Source: Hespellia sp.
GTDB taxonomy: Bacteria > Bacillota > Clostridia > Lachnospirales > Lachnospiraceae
Direction of reading: 5' to 3'
NCBI GenBank assembly: GCA_022790755.1
Contig: JAAVXR010000016.1
Coordinates: 23,253 to 87,252, forward strand
DNA: 64,000 bases
Part shown: positions 36,899-44,941 of the stretch, in pieces
Layout of the letters: each line of letters starts with the position of its first letter
Position numbering within the stretch: position 1 is the first letter of the stretch
Program-made: the position numbers and the translations under genes
Notes under the pieces: generated by a model
Told to the model about the DNA's origin: nothing
The model's input: only the letters and a program-made list of their open reading frames with translations
The model's database searches: none

Positions 36899-38989
36899 AT
36901 GAAACCTGTAATTGACTTAGAAAAAGAGTATGCCATTGTGTTGGACGGAGGAGGCGCCAGAGGCGCTTATCAGATCGGTGCATGGCTGGCGCTCAAAGAA
37001 GTTGGCGTGCGAATCAAAGCGGTGGCGGGAACCTCAGTGGGGGCGTTGAACGGCGCTTTGATTTGCATGGACGATGCAGAGAAGGCGAAGCAAATCTGGA
37101 GTGAAATCACCTTTTCCAAAGTGATGGATGTGGACGATTCGTGGATGGAGCGTCTGTTTCACAAAGAGAACAAGATTTCTGAAGTGATTAAGGAACTTTG
37201 GAATGTTTTGGCGGATGGCGGAGTTGATGTAACACCTCTGCGAAATCTGATTCACTCTGCGATTGATGAGGACAAGATCCGCAATTCAGGTAAGGAATTC
37301 TGTCTGTTAACATTTTCTGTTTCAGACATGAAAGAATTGGATTTGAGTCTGGAGGAGATTCCGGAGGGACTTTTGGAGGATTTCCTTCTGGCCAGCGCAT
37401 ATCTGGTTGGTTTCAAAAATGAGAAGCTTCATGGGAAACGGTATGTCGATGGCGGTGTCATCAATAATATGCCGATCAACTCTTTGTTGGACAGAGGATA
37501 TAAAGATGTCATAGAGATCCGGATCTTCGGACCGGGTCGGGTGCCGCATGCAAAATTGCCGGAGGACGGTACCTTCTATTCGGTCAGGCCGCGAATCAGT
37601 CTGGGCAATATCATCGAATTCGAAACACGGAGGAGTCGGCAGAATCTGAAAGTCGGATACTATGATGGAATGCGCATGATTTATGGACTGGATGGATTTA
37701 TTTATTATCTGGTCCAGACACATGAAGAGGCATATTATGAAAGACTTCTTTCGGGAATCAGTGAAGTGGAGAAAGCGGAGATTCGGTTTGTCTTGAAATT
37801 GTCGATCGGGGCTTCGGACAAGGATTTGTATCTGGGGATGTTGGAAGCATGTGCAAAGCTCATGCGTATTCAGAAATACCAGATATATACGGTAGATGAA
37901 TTAAAAGAGACGGTAACCGCGCGTTATGAGAAGATGGAAGATCCAATCAATCTGCCGCGGTTTGCACATATATTTATGCAGCTTGGAAAGGAACATACTA
38001 TGAACTTAAAAGGAAGAGACTTTTTGACCCTGAAGGACTTTACGACGGAGGAGATAACGTATCTGTTGGATTTATCGGCAGAGTTGAAGGAGAAGAAGAA
38101 AAACGGCGTGTCAACCGAGTATTATAAAGGAAAGAATATTGCTTTGATTTTTGAGAAGACCAGTACGAGGACGAGATGTTCTTTTGAAGTGGCGGCGCAT
38201 GATTTGGGAATGGGAACCACTTATCTCGATCCGTCTGGTTCACAGATTGGCAAGAAAGAGAGTATTGCCGATACGGCGCGCGTCTTGAGCAGAATGTACG
38301 AGGGTATCGAGTATCGTGGCTTTGGCCAGGAGATCGTGGAAGAGTTGGCAAAATATTCTGATGTGCCGGTCTGGAACGGTCTGACCAATGAATACCATCC
38401 GACACAGATGCTCGCGGATCTTCTGACAGTCCGAGAACATTTTGGTAGGCTGAAAGGACTCAAGTTGGTTTATATGGGGGATGCCCGTTATAATATGGGA
38501 AATTCTCTGATGATAGCGTGCGCAAAGATGGGAATGCATTTTGTGGCGTGTACGACGAAGGAATACTTCCCAAATGAGGAACTTGTGAAACAGTGTGAAA
38601 CGTATGCAAAGGAGACCGGGGCGACGATTACCTTGACAGAAGATGCTCTTGTGGGCACGAAGGACGCTGATGTGATTTGTACGGATGTGTGGGTATCTAT
38701 GGGGGAACCAGATGAGGTATGGGAGAAGCGGATCCGGGAGCTGAGTCCATATAAAGTTACCAGGAGCATCATGAAAAATGCCGGTCAGCAGGCGATTTTC
38801 CTGCATTGTCTTCCGGCATTTCATGATCTGAAGACGAAAATCGGGAAGGAAATGGGAGAGAGATTTGCGATTCAGGATATGGAAGTGACGGATGAAGTGT
38901 TTGAATCCGAACAGTCCAAAGTATTTGACGAGGCAGAGAACCGGATGCATACAATTAAGGCTGTGATTGTAGCAACATTGGGAGAGTAG
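36899..38989 (+). CDS. Patatin-like phospholipase fused in frame to ornithine carbamoyltransferase
   Basis: One open frame of 696 codons holds two complete enzymes. Residues 1 to about 365 form a patatin-like lipid acyl hydrolase: oxyanion loop GGGARG (17-22), nucleophile GTSVG with Ser46, and catalytic DGG with Asp184 at 184-186. From Met368 to the end is a full 329-residue ornithine carbamoyltransferase. No stop codon separates them. A second ribosome site (GGAAAGGA, 37985-37992) seven bases before ATG 38000 allows separate synthesis of the second enzyme. So the product may be a fusion, two proteins, or both; a sequencing slip removing a stop is also possible. The start at 36899 has GGAG eight bases upstream. 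An unrelated pair of functions makes a purposeful fusion doubtful. Confidence 0.85.
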   Translation: MKPVIDLEKEYAIVLDGGGARGAYQIGAWLALKEVGVRIKAVAGTSVGALNGALICMDDAEKAKQIWSEITFSKVMDVDDSWMERLFHKENKISEVIKELWNVLADGGVDVTPLRNLIHSAIDEDKIRNSGKEFCLLTFSVSDMKELDLSLEEIPEGLLEDFLLASAYLVGFKNEKLHGKRYVDGGVINNMPINSLLDRGYKDVIEIRIFGPGRVPHAKLPEDGTFYSVRPRISLGNIIEFETRRSRQNLKVGYYDGMRMIYGLDGFIYYLVQTHEEAYYERLLSGISEVEKAEIRFVLKLSIGASDKDLYLGMLEACAKLMRIQKYQIYTVDELKETVTARYEKMEDPINLPRFAHIFMQLGKEHTMNLKGRDFLTLKDFTTEEITYLLDLSAELKEKKKNGVSTEYYKGKNIALIFEKTSTRTRCSFEVAAHDLGMGTTYLDPSGSQIGKKESIADTARVLSRMYEGIEYRGFGQEIVEELAKYSDVPVWNGLTNEYHPTQMLADLLTVREHFGRLKGLKLVYMGDARYNMGNSLMIACAKMGMHFVACTTKEYFPNEELVKQCETYAKETGATITLTEDALVGTKDADVICTDVWVSMGEPDEVWEKRIRELSPYKVTRSIMKNAGQQAIFLHCLPAFHDLKTKIGKEMGERFAIQDMEVTDEVFESEQSKVFDEAENRMHTIKAVIVATLGE
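38000..38989 (+). CDS. argF: Ornithine carbamoyltransferase, internal start within the longer frame
   Basis: Joins carbamoyl phosphate and ornithine to give citrulline, in arginine synthesis or, in reverse, in the deiminase pathway. The 329-residue protein is full length by itself. The carbamoyl-phosphate loop STRTR is at residues 55-59, the substrate segment [11 protein letters not shown] in the middle, and HCLPAFHD with the ornithine-site cysteine towards the C-terminus. The N-terminal [19 protein letters not shown] is exactly where OTCs normally begin, which favours initiation at 38000. No other arginine gene is nearby. Confidence 0.88.
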   Translation: MNLKGRDFLTLKDFTTEEITYLLDLSAELKEKKKNGVSTEYYKGKNIALIFEKTSTRTRCSFEVAAHDLGMGTTYLDPSGSQIGKKESIADTARVLSRMYEGIEYRGFGQEIVEELAKYSDVPVWNGLTNEYHPTQMLADLLTVREHFGRLKGLKLVYMGDARYNMGNSLMIACAKMGMHFVACTTKEYFPNEELVKQCETYAKETGATITLTEDALVGTKDADVICTDVWVSMGEPDEVWEKRIRELSPYKVTRSIMKNAGQQAIFLHCLPAFHDLKTKIGKEMGERFAIQDMEVTDEVFESEQSKVFDEAENRMHTIKAVIVATLGE

Positions 38990-39013
38990 GGAAATTGAAT
39001 CCGAGGTGAGAGT

Positions 39014-39994
39014 GTGAAAGCAGAGATCTTGAAAATGCTCAGGAAAAATGACGGGTACATATCCGGTCAGCAGATTTGTGAGTATTTCGGTGTTTCCCGT
39101 ACTGCGGTCTGGAAGGCGATCAATCAGTTGAAGGAAGAAGGATATGTTGTAGAAGCGATCCGAAACAAAGGATATCGTATTTTGTCCAGCCCAGATATCA
39201 CGACCAAGGAGGAGTTGGAAAGCCAGATCAATACATCCTGGGCAGGGAGAACGATTTACTATTATGCAGAGCTGGATTCTACAAATCTGGAGGCAAAACG
39301 GCTGGGAGAGAAGGGGGCGCCTCACGGTACGTTGGCTGTGGCAGATATGCAGACCGCGGGAAGAGGGCGAAGAGGTAGAGGTTGGAGTTCTCCGTCGGGC
39401 AGCAGTATTTATATGACGATTTTGCTGCGGCCGGATCTGGAACCAAATCGCGCTCCGATGATGACCCTCATCATGGCATACAGTGTGGCATGCGCGGTGC
39501 AGGAACAGACGGGACTGGAGGCCAAGATCAAATGGCCGAACGACATCGTCATCCATGGCCATAAGATTTGCGGGATCTTGACGGAGATGAGTACGGAGAT
39601 TGATTATATTCATTATGTGATTATAGGGGTTGGAATCAATGTTAATATTCAAGAATTTCCAGAAGAGATTCGGGAAACAGCAACCTCGCTTAGTCTGGAG
39701 CTGGGACAGGCTGTCAAAAGAAGTTCTCTGCTTGCGTGTGTGATGAGTCATTTCGAAAAAAATTATCAGGTATTTATGGAGACGCAGGATCTCTCCAAAC
39801 TGCGGGAGAAATATAACCAATTGTTGGTAAACTATGGACGGGAAGTAAAGGTTTTGGGAGAAACGGTATCGTATCATGCGATTGCGCTCGGAATCAACGA
39901 TAAAGGGGAACTACAAGTGAAAAAGGAGGACGGGACGGAAGCGTCTATATTATCCGGCGAGGTATCCGTACGTGGTATTTATGGATATGTGTAA
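39014..39994 (+). CDS. birA: Bifunctional biotin-protein ligase / biotin operon repressor BirA
   Basis: A 326-residue group II biotin ligase. An N-terminal winged helix (residues 1-65, GYISGQQICEYFGVSRTAVWKAI in parts) binds DNA; the central catalytic domain has TAGRGRRGRGW (about 115-125), the biotinyl-AMP loop, and KWPNDI; a small C-terminal SH3-like domain ends it. It attaches biotin to carboxylases and, when loaded with biotinyl-AMP, represses biotin genes. The start is GTG at 39014 with GAGGTGAG upstream, 24 bases after the argF stop. Confidence 0.95.
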   Translation: MKAEILKMLRKNDGYISGQQICEYFGVSRTAVWKAINQLKEEGYVVEAIRNKGYRILSSPDITTKEELESQINTSWAGRTIYYYAELDSTNLEAKRLGEKGAPHGTLAVADMQTAGRGRRGRGWSSPSGSSIYMTILLRPDLEPNRAPMMTLIMAYSVACAVQEQTGLEAKIKWPNDIVIHGHKICGILTEMSTEIDYIHYVIIGVGINVNIQEFPEEIRETATSLSLELGQAVKRSSLLACVMSHFEKNYQVFMETQDLSKLREKYNQLLVNYGREVKVLGETVSYHAIALGINDKGELQVKKEDGTEASILSGEVSVRGIYGYV

Positions 39995-40071
39995 TGAAGA
40001 GGCTTTCATCGTGAAAGTGAGTTGCCGTTGGCGTGCCAGTTATGTGAAATATGGTGAAAAGGGAGGAAATT

Positions 40072-40404
40072 GTGGAAGAAAAGACGGTGCTTTGTGCAGC
40101 CAGTTGTTATGAAAAGAAATTTTATCTAAATCCGGATTTTGGAATGTTGCCGGAACATATACAGCAGGAGCTCCAGATTATGTGCGTACTTTATACGGAA
40201 GATGTTGGCGGGGTTATTGTGTTGGCATTTGACGGAAATGGGGAGCTGCGGCTGGAAGTTACTCATGAAGAAAACGATTTTCTATTTGATGAAATTGGAA
40301 GCGAGCTGAAGATTAAGCAGATTCAGCGGGAGAAACGGGAGCTGTTCGAAGAATTGCAGCTCTTTTATCAGGTAGAAAATTCTTTGGTGGAAGGAGAAAA
40401 ATAA
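40072..40404 (+). CDS. Small conserved protein of unknown function (DUF6145-like)
   Basis: A 110-residue soluble protein, acidic with a C-terminal helix (IKQIQREKRELFEELQLFYQ). The opening EKTVLCAASCYEKKFYLNPDF and the middle ELQIMCVLYTEDVGGVIVLAFD resemble a small family I recall as DUF6145, often found next to coaX in Lachnospiraceae; this is from memory and not verified. The GTG at 40072 is preferred because AAAAGGGAGG is five bases before it. It ends exactly where coaX begins. Function unknown. Confidence 0.65.
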   Translation: MEEKTVLCAASCYEKKFYLNPDFGMLPEHIQQELQIMCVLYTEDVGGVIVLAFDGNGELRLEVTHEENDFLFDEIGSELKIKQIQREKRELFEELQLFYQVENSLVEGEK

Positions 40405-41175
40405 ATGTTATTGGCAGTTGATGTAGGAAATACCAATATTACATTAGGCGTTTATCGGAAAGAGGAATTGATTGGCACATTTCGCATGACAACCAAGCAG
40501 TCCAGGACTTCCGATGAATATGGAATCGTAATCTGTGAAATACTGGAGCGCAGAGGAATTCGTTCCAGCGAGATTCAGGAAGTAATCCTTGCGTCTGTGG
40601 TGCCGGATGTGATGCATTCACTGACAAACGGTATTCTGAAATATCTCAAAGTCACACCCCTCGTCGTGTCTGCAGGAATCAAGACAGGGATTCGGATTGT
40701 TACGGAAAATCCAAAGGAAATTGGTCCTGATCGAATTGTGGATGCGGTGGCAGCGTATGTAAAATATGGGGGTCCGGTAATTGTGGTGGATTTCGGTACA
40801 GCGACCACTTACGATCTGGTCGGGAAAAACGGAACATTTGAAGCCGGCATTACGGCTCCGGGAATCGAGACGTCTGGACGTTCTCTGTGGGGCGGGGCCG
40901 CTATGCTGCCGGCCATCGAGATTAAGAAGCCGGCATCTATCCTGGCAAAAGAAACGATTTCCAGTATGCAGGCCGGTCTCGTGTATGGCGCGATTGGACA
41001 GACAGAATACATTGTGGAAAAGATCAAAGAAGAGTCAGGATATAAAGATGCTGTAGTGGTAGCAACAGGAGGTCTTGGTCGTATCATCGCGAACGAGACG
41101 AACAGTATTCATAAGTATGATGCAAATCTGACGCTGGAAGGGTTGCGGCTGATCTATGAAAAAAACAGAAAGTAA
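40405..41175 (+). CDS. coaX: Type III pantothenate kinase
   Basis: Phosphorylates pantothenate in the first step of coenzyme A synthesis. The 256-residue protein has the family's three regions: [12 protein letters not shown] at the N-terminus for phosphate binding, [12 protein letters not shown] for pantothenate, and [13 protein letters not shown] near residue 129 for catalysis. Type III enzymes need a monovalent cation (K+ or NH4+) and resist feedback by CoA. The start codon abuts the preceding stop and is preceded by AAGGAG. Together with birA it makes a cofactor cluster. Confidence 0.95.
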   Translation: MLLAVDVGNTNITLGVYRKEELIGTFRMTTKQSRTSDEYGIVICEILERRGIRSSEIQEVILASVVPDVMHSLTNGILKYLKVTPLVVSAGIKTGIRIVTENPKEIGPDRIVDAVAAYVKYGGPVIVVDFGTATTYDLVGKNGTFEAGITAPGIETSGRSLWGGAAMLPAIEIKKPASILAKETISSMQAGLVYGAIGQTEYIVEKIKEESGYKDAVVVATGGLGRIIANETNSIHKYDANLTLEGLRLIYEKNRK

Positions 41176-41189
41176 ATGATGCGTGTGAT

Positions 41190-42164
41190 ATGAAAACATT
41201 GAAGATTGGTAATGTGACACTGGAGAATTCTTATATACTGGGTCCAATGGCAGGCGTAACAGACCTGCCATTCCGTTTGCTCTGTAAAGAACAGGGAGCA
41301 GGATTACTCTGTATGGAAATGGTCAGTGCGAAAGGAATTTTGTATCATAATAAAAATACAGAAAGTTTATTGACCATCCATTCGGATGAAGTACCAGTTT
41401 CTTTGCAGTTGTTTGGTTCGGAACCGAAGATTGTCAGTGAAATGGCAAAACGGATTGAGGAGCGTCCTTTTTCGTTTTTGGATATCAATATGGGATGTCC
41501 AGTACCTAAGGTGGTTCGTAACGGAGAAGGTTCGGCATTGATGAAGAATCCGAAACTTGTTTTCGAGCTGGTAAATGCAGTGGTAAAGGCGATTCAAAAG
41601 CCTGTCACCGTAAAGATACGAAAGGGCTTTGACGATACGTGTATAAATGCGGTGGAAATTGCGAAAATAATTGAGGAGGCCGGCGCCTCAGCAATCGCTG
41701 TCCATGGAAGAACTAGAGAACAGTATTATTCGGGAAAAGCAGATTGGGAGATTATTCGCGAGGTGAAAGAGGCGGTGCATATTCCTGTGATTGGAAATGG
41801 AGACGTCACATCGCCGCAAAAGGCCGAAGAGATGCGACAGCAAACAGGCTGTGATGGAGTTATGGTTGCACGTGCGGCAGAGGGGAATCCCTGGATCTTT
41901 GCACAGCTTTGTGCGTATGAAGAAACGGGGAAGATATTGGAGCCGCCTTCATTTGCGGAGGTGAAGCAGATGATACTTCGTCACGCAGCTATGCAGATTG
42001 CGTGGAAGGGAGAGTTTTCCGGAATGCGTGAAATGCGCAAACATGTAGCCTGGTATACAAAAGGGCGGAACGGATCGGCAAGGTTTCGGGACATTGTTCA
42101 TAAGGTGGCAACGTATGAGGAGTTGAAGCAGTTGTTGGAAGAATGGGAAATTCTGGAGCGTTGA
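41190..42164 (+). CDS. dusB: tRNA-dihydrouridine synthase (DusB type)
   Basis: An FMN-dependent enzyme reducing uridine to dihydrouridine in tRNA. The 324-residue protein has the TIM-barrel motifs GPMAGVTDLPFRLLC, DINMGCPVPKVV with the catalytic Cys103, VHGRTREQYYSG and VIGNGDV for FMN phosphate, and a helical C-terminal tRNA-binding domain. No strong ribosome site precedes the ATG, so translation may be coupled to coaX, which ends 14 bases upstream. It is the last gene of this run; greA has its own promoter. Confidence 0.94.
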   Translation: MKTLKIGNVTLENSYILGPMAGVTDLPFRLLCKEQGAGLLCMEMVSAKGILYHNKNTESLLTIHSDEVPVSLQLFGSEPKIVSEMAKRIEERPFSFLDINMGCPVPKVVRNGEGSALMKNPKLVFELVNAVVKAIQKPVTVKIRKGFDDTCINAVEIAKIIEEAGASAIAVHGRTREQYYSGKADWEIIREVKEAVHIPVIGNGDVTSPQKAEEMRQQTGCDGVMVARAAEGNPWIFAQLCAYEETGKILEPPSFAEVKQMILRHAAMQIAWKGEFSGMREMRKHVAWYTKGRNGSARFRDIVHKVATYEELKQLLEEWEILER

Positions 42165-42210
42165 GGAATAGCTTTATGTAGAGTGAATGAATTGCGGTTA
42201 ACGGAAAATA

Positions 42211-42239
42211 TTGACATCATACGGGGGATTAGTTATAAT
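42211..42239 (+). promoter_or_regulatory. Consensus promoter of greA
   Basis: TTGACA (42211-42216), 17 bases and TATAAT (42234-42239), a full match to the sigma-A consensus. It gives a leader of about 110 bases before greA. Confidence 0.85.
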
Positions 42240-42357
42240 ATTGGAATTGCGGAATATGAATTTAATTAGATGTGAAACAAGCATATCATTGGATTCACGT
42301 GATGTCTCGCAAGGAGACATTACGGTAAGAAGTGGGAAAGAAAGGGAGCAATGAACG

Positions 42358-42843
42358 ATGGCAGAGGCAAAGAAGAGATTACTTACTTATGCAGGGTTAA
42401 AAGCATTGGAAGATGAATTGGAACATCTGAAAGTAGTCAAACGAAAAGAGGTAGCTGCTAAGATTAAAGAGGCCAGAGAGCAAGGAGATTTATCTGAAAA
42501 TGCAGAGTATGACGCAGCAAAGGATGAACAGCGTGATATTGAGGCAAGAATTGAAGAACTGGAAAGCATTTTAAAGAATGCAGAAGTAGTAGTGGAAGAT
42601 GAAGTTGATTACGATAAAATCAACGTAGGTTGCACCGTGAAAGTGTACGATATTACTTTTGAGGAAGAGATGGAGTTTAAAATTGTCGGCTCCACGGAGG
42701 CAAATAGTCTGGAAGGAAAGATTTCGAATGAATCGCCGGTCGGCCAGGCTCTGATGGGAAGACAAATTGGTGATAAAGTAGATGTGGAGACACAGGCAGG
42801 CATCATTCAATATAAGGTATTGGATATCAGCCGTTCTATGTAG
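42358..42843 (+). CDS. greA: Transcription elongation factor GreA
   Basis: Rescues stalled RNA polymerase by stimulating cleavage of the nascent RNA. The 161-residue protein has the N-terminal coiled coil (about residues 12-75) with the acidic tip sequence EQGDLSENAEYDAAKDEQ, and the C-terminal FKBP-like domain ending in ESPVGQALMGRQIGDKVDV, both diagnostic for GreA. It has a consensus promoter and precedes lysS by 43 bases, probably in the same transcript. Confidence 0.96.
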   Translation: MAEAKKRLLTYAGLKALEDELEHLKVVKRKEVAAKIKEAREQGDLSENAEYDAAKDEQRDIEARIEELESILKNAEVVVEDEVDYDKINVGCTVKVYDITFEEEMEFKIVGSTEANSLEGKISNESPVGQALMGRQIGDKVDVETQAGIIQYKVLDISRSM

Positions 42844-42886
42844 GCTGTAATGGCAGCAATCACCTGTATGGAAAGGAGAAAAGACA

Positions 42887-44377
42887 GTGCCCGAGCAGCA
42901 GAAGAAAACACAGGAACCAGATATAAATCAGTTAAGGAAAGTTCGCCGTGAAAAGTTGGCAGATTTACAGGCCAATGGAAATGATCCGTTTGCAATTACG
43001 AAATATGAGCAGACGCACCACAGCCAGGAGATCAAAGATTGTTTTGATGAATTAGAGGGACAGATTGTTTCGATTGCAGGTCGTATGATGTCCAAGCGTG
43101 TGATGGGCAAGGCGTCTTTTTGTAATGTGCAGGATTTGCAGGGAAATATTCAATCTTATGTCGCAAGAGACAGTGTTGGAGAAGAGGTATATAAAGGGTT
43201 TAAAAAGTTTGATGTCGGTGATGTGATTGGCATTGTCGGAGAGGTTTTCCGTACAAAGACAGGCGAGATTTCCATTCATGCATCCGCCATCACTCTGTTG
43301 TCGAAAAGCTTGCAGATTCTTCCGGAGAAATTTCATGGTCTCACGAACACGGATTTGCGTTATCGGCAGAGATATGTGGATTTGATTATGAATCCGGAGG
43401 TGAAAGATACTTTTATCAAGCGATCCAGAATTATCAGTGCGATTCGCAAATATTTGGATGGCCAGGGGTTCATGGAAGTGGAGACGCCGATGCTGGTGCA
43501 GAATGCTGGTGGCGCCGCTGCTAGACCGTTTGAGACGCATTTCAACGCGTTGGATGAGGATTTGAAACTGAGGATTTCTCTGGAGCTTTATCTGAAGCGT
43601 CTAATTGTCGGCGGAATGGAGCGCGTGTATGAGATTGGCCGCGTATTCCGTAACGAGGGTCTTGATACCAGACACAATCCAGAATTTACTCTGATGGAGT
43701 TGTATCAGGCGTATACAGACTATCATGGTATGATGGAATTGACGGAGAATCTATATCGGCATGTCGCGCAGGAAGTGCTTGGGACGACACGGATCGTATA
43801 TAATGGTGTGGAGATGGATCTTGGCAAGCCATTCGAGAGGATTACGATGGTAGAGGCAGTCAGAAAATATGCGGGAATAGATTGGGATACGGTGCAGACG
43901 ACCGAGGACGCGAAGAAACTTGCGGATGAGCATCATATTGAATATGAAGAGAGACATAAAAAAGGAGATATTTTGAGCATGTTCTTTGAGGAATATGCGG
44001 AAGAACATCTGATTCAGCCGACATTTGTCATGGATCATCCGATCGAGATTTCTCCATTGACCAAGAAGAAACCGGACAATCCGGAGTATGTAGAACGATT
44101 TGAATTCTTCATGAATGGATGGGAGATGGCGAATGCATATTCGGAGCTGAATGATCCGGTTGATCAGAGAGAGCGGTTCCGTGCGCAAGAAGAGTTGCTG
44201 GCGCAGGGAGATGAAGAAGCGAATACTACAGATGAAGATTTTATGAATGCATTGGAAATTGGTATGCCCCCAACTGGTGGAATCGGATTTGGGATTGACC
44301 GAATGTGTATGTTGTTAACGGATTCGGCGGCGATACGGGATGTTTTGTTGTTCCCCACGATGCGCACAGTTGATTGA
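42887..44377 (+). CDS. lysS: Lysyl-tRNA synthetase (class II)
   Basis: Charges tRNA-Lys. The 496-residue enzyme has an N-terminal OB-fold anticodon domain (residues 60-150) and the three class II motifs: motif 1 around GFMEVETPML, motif 2 FRNEGLDTRHNPEFTLMELYQ near 260, and motif 3 GIGFGIDRMCML near the C-terminus. The start is GTG at 42887 with AAAGGAG eight bases upstream. greA upstream with lysS is an order known in Firmicutes. A terminator follows. Confidence 0.97.
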   Translation: MPEQQKKTQEPDINQLRKVRREKLADLQANGNDPFAITKYEQTHHSQEIKDCFDELEGQIVSIAGRMMSKRVMGKASFCNVQDLQGNIQSYVARDSVGEEVYKGFKKFDVGDVIGIVGEVFRTKTGEISIHASAITLLSKSLQILPEKFHGLTNTDLRYRQRYVDLIMNPEVKDTFIKRSRIISAIRKYLDGQGFMEVETPMLVQNAGGAAARPFETHFNALDEDLKLRISLELYLKRLIVGGMERVYEIGRVFRNEGLDTRHNPEFTLMELYQAYTDYHGMMELTENLYRHVAQEVLGTTRIVYNGVEMDLGKPFERITMVEAVRKYAGIDWDTVQTTEDAKKLADEHHIEYEERHKKGDILSMFFEEYAEEHLIQPTFVMDHPIEISPLTKKKPDNPEYVERFEFFMNGWEMANAYSELNDPVDQRERFRAQEELLAQGDEEANTTDEDFMNALEIGMPPTGGIGFGIDRMCMLLTDSAAIRDVLLFPTMRTVD

Positions 44378-44426
44378 AGAATCCGGTAAAAATGAAAGTT
44401 TATGGGTTTAGGAACAGTTTGGAATG

Positions 44427-44470
44427 AAAAGGATATTTTTCTAAATAATTTTAGAAAAGTGTCCTTTTTT
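44427..44470 (+). terminator. Terminator after lysS
   Basis: AAAAGGATATTTTTCT pairs with AGAAAAGTGTCCTTTT (two mismatched or wobble positions), then a T run. Confidence 0.8.
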
Positions 44471-44500
44471 ATGAAATGAGAGAAGGTTCTTTAAACAGAC

Positions 44501-44529
44501 TTGATTTTATCGGCATCTTGCTTTAAAAT
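44501..44529 (+). promoter_or_regulatory. Promoter of the signalling cluster
   Basis: TTGATT (44501-44506), 17 bases and TAAAAT (44524-44529), about 50 bases before the receiver gene at 44582. Confidence 0.6.
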
Positions 44530-44581
44530 AAATCCTACAGAAAATAGGAAATGCCGAAGAAGAAAATAGGGAGGCCGCTGT

Positions 44582-44941
44582 ATGCAGAGACGAATTTTAA
44601 TAGTGGATGATGATTCAATGAATCTTGTAAGGACAAAGATGATTTTGGGGAAGTATTATGAGGTGCTTTTTGCAGAATCAGGGAGTGAGGCGCTTGATAA
44701 ACTCAAGGAGGAAAAGATAGATCTGGTACTTCTTGATATTGAAATGCCGAGAATGAATGGGATAGAGACTTTTGAACGAATGAGGGATAACTCTGTTGAT
44801 ATTCCTGTAATTTTCCTGACGGCATCTGGAGATGAAGACGATGTAATGAATGCAATCAAACTGGGGGCGGTTAACTATTTGAAGAAGCCGTTCCGTCCAG
44901 AAGAGTTGATAAAACGGGTAGCACAGGAGTTTGGGAAATAA
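44582..44941 (+). CDS. Single-domain response regulator (CheY-like)
   Basis: A 119-residue protein that is only a receiver domain: acidic residues DDD (9-11), phospho-accepting Asp52 in LLDIEMPRMNG, Thr in FLTASG and Lys in KKPF. Without an output domain it probably passes phosphate on or binds a partner. Its stop codon overlaps the start of the hybrid kinase (TAATG), and that kinase carries an Hpt domain, so a phosphorelay between them is likely. Confidence 0.93.
   Translation: MQRRILIVDDDSMNLVRTKMILGKYYEVLFAESGSEALDKLKEEKIDLVLLDIEMPRMNGIETFERMRDNSVDIPVIFLTASGDEDDVMNAIKLGAVNYLKKPFRPEELIKRVAQEFGK

Noticed and set aside
38240-39877. 545-codon frame antisense to argF and birA
   Set aside because: Composition is His/Arg/Cys-rich nonsense and it lies wholly opposite two well-supported genes.
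42358-44377. Frameshift or odd domain in greA-lysS
   Set aside because: Both genes are full length with all motifs; nothing unusual.
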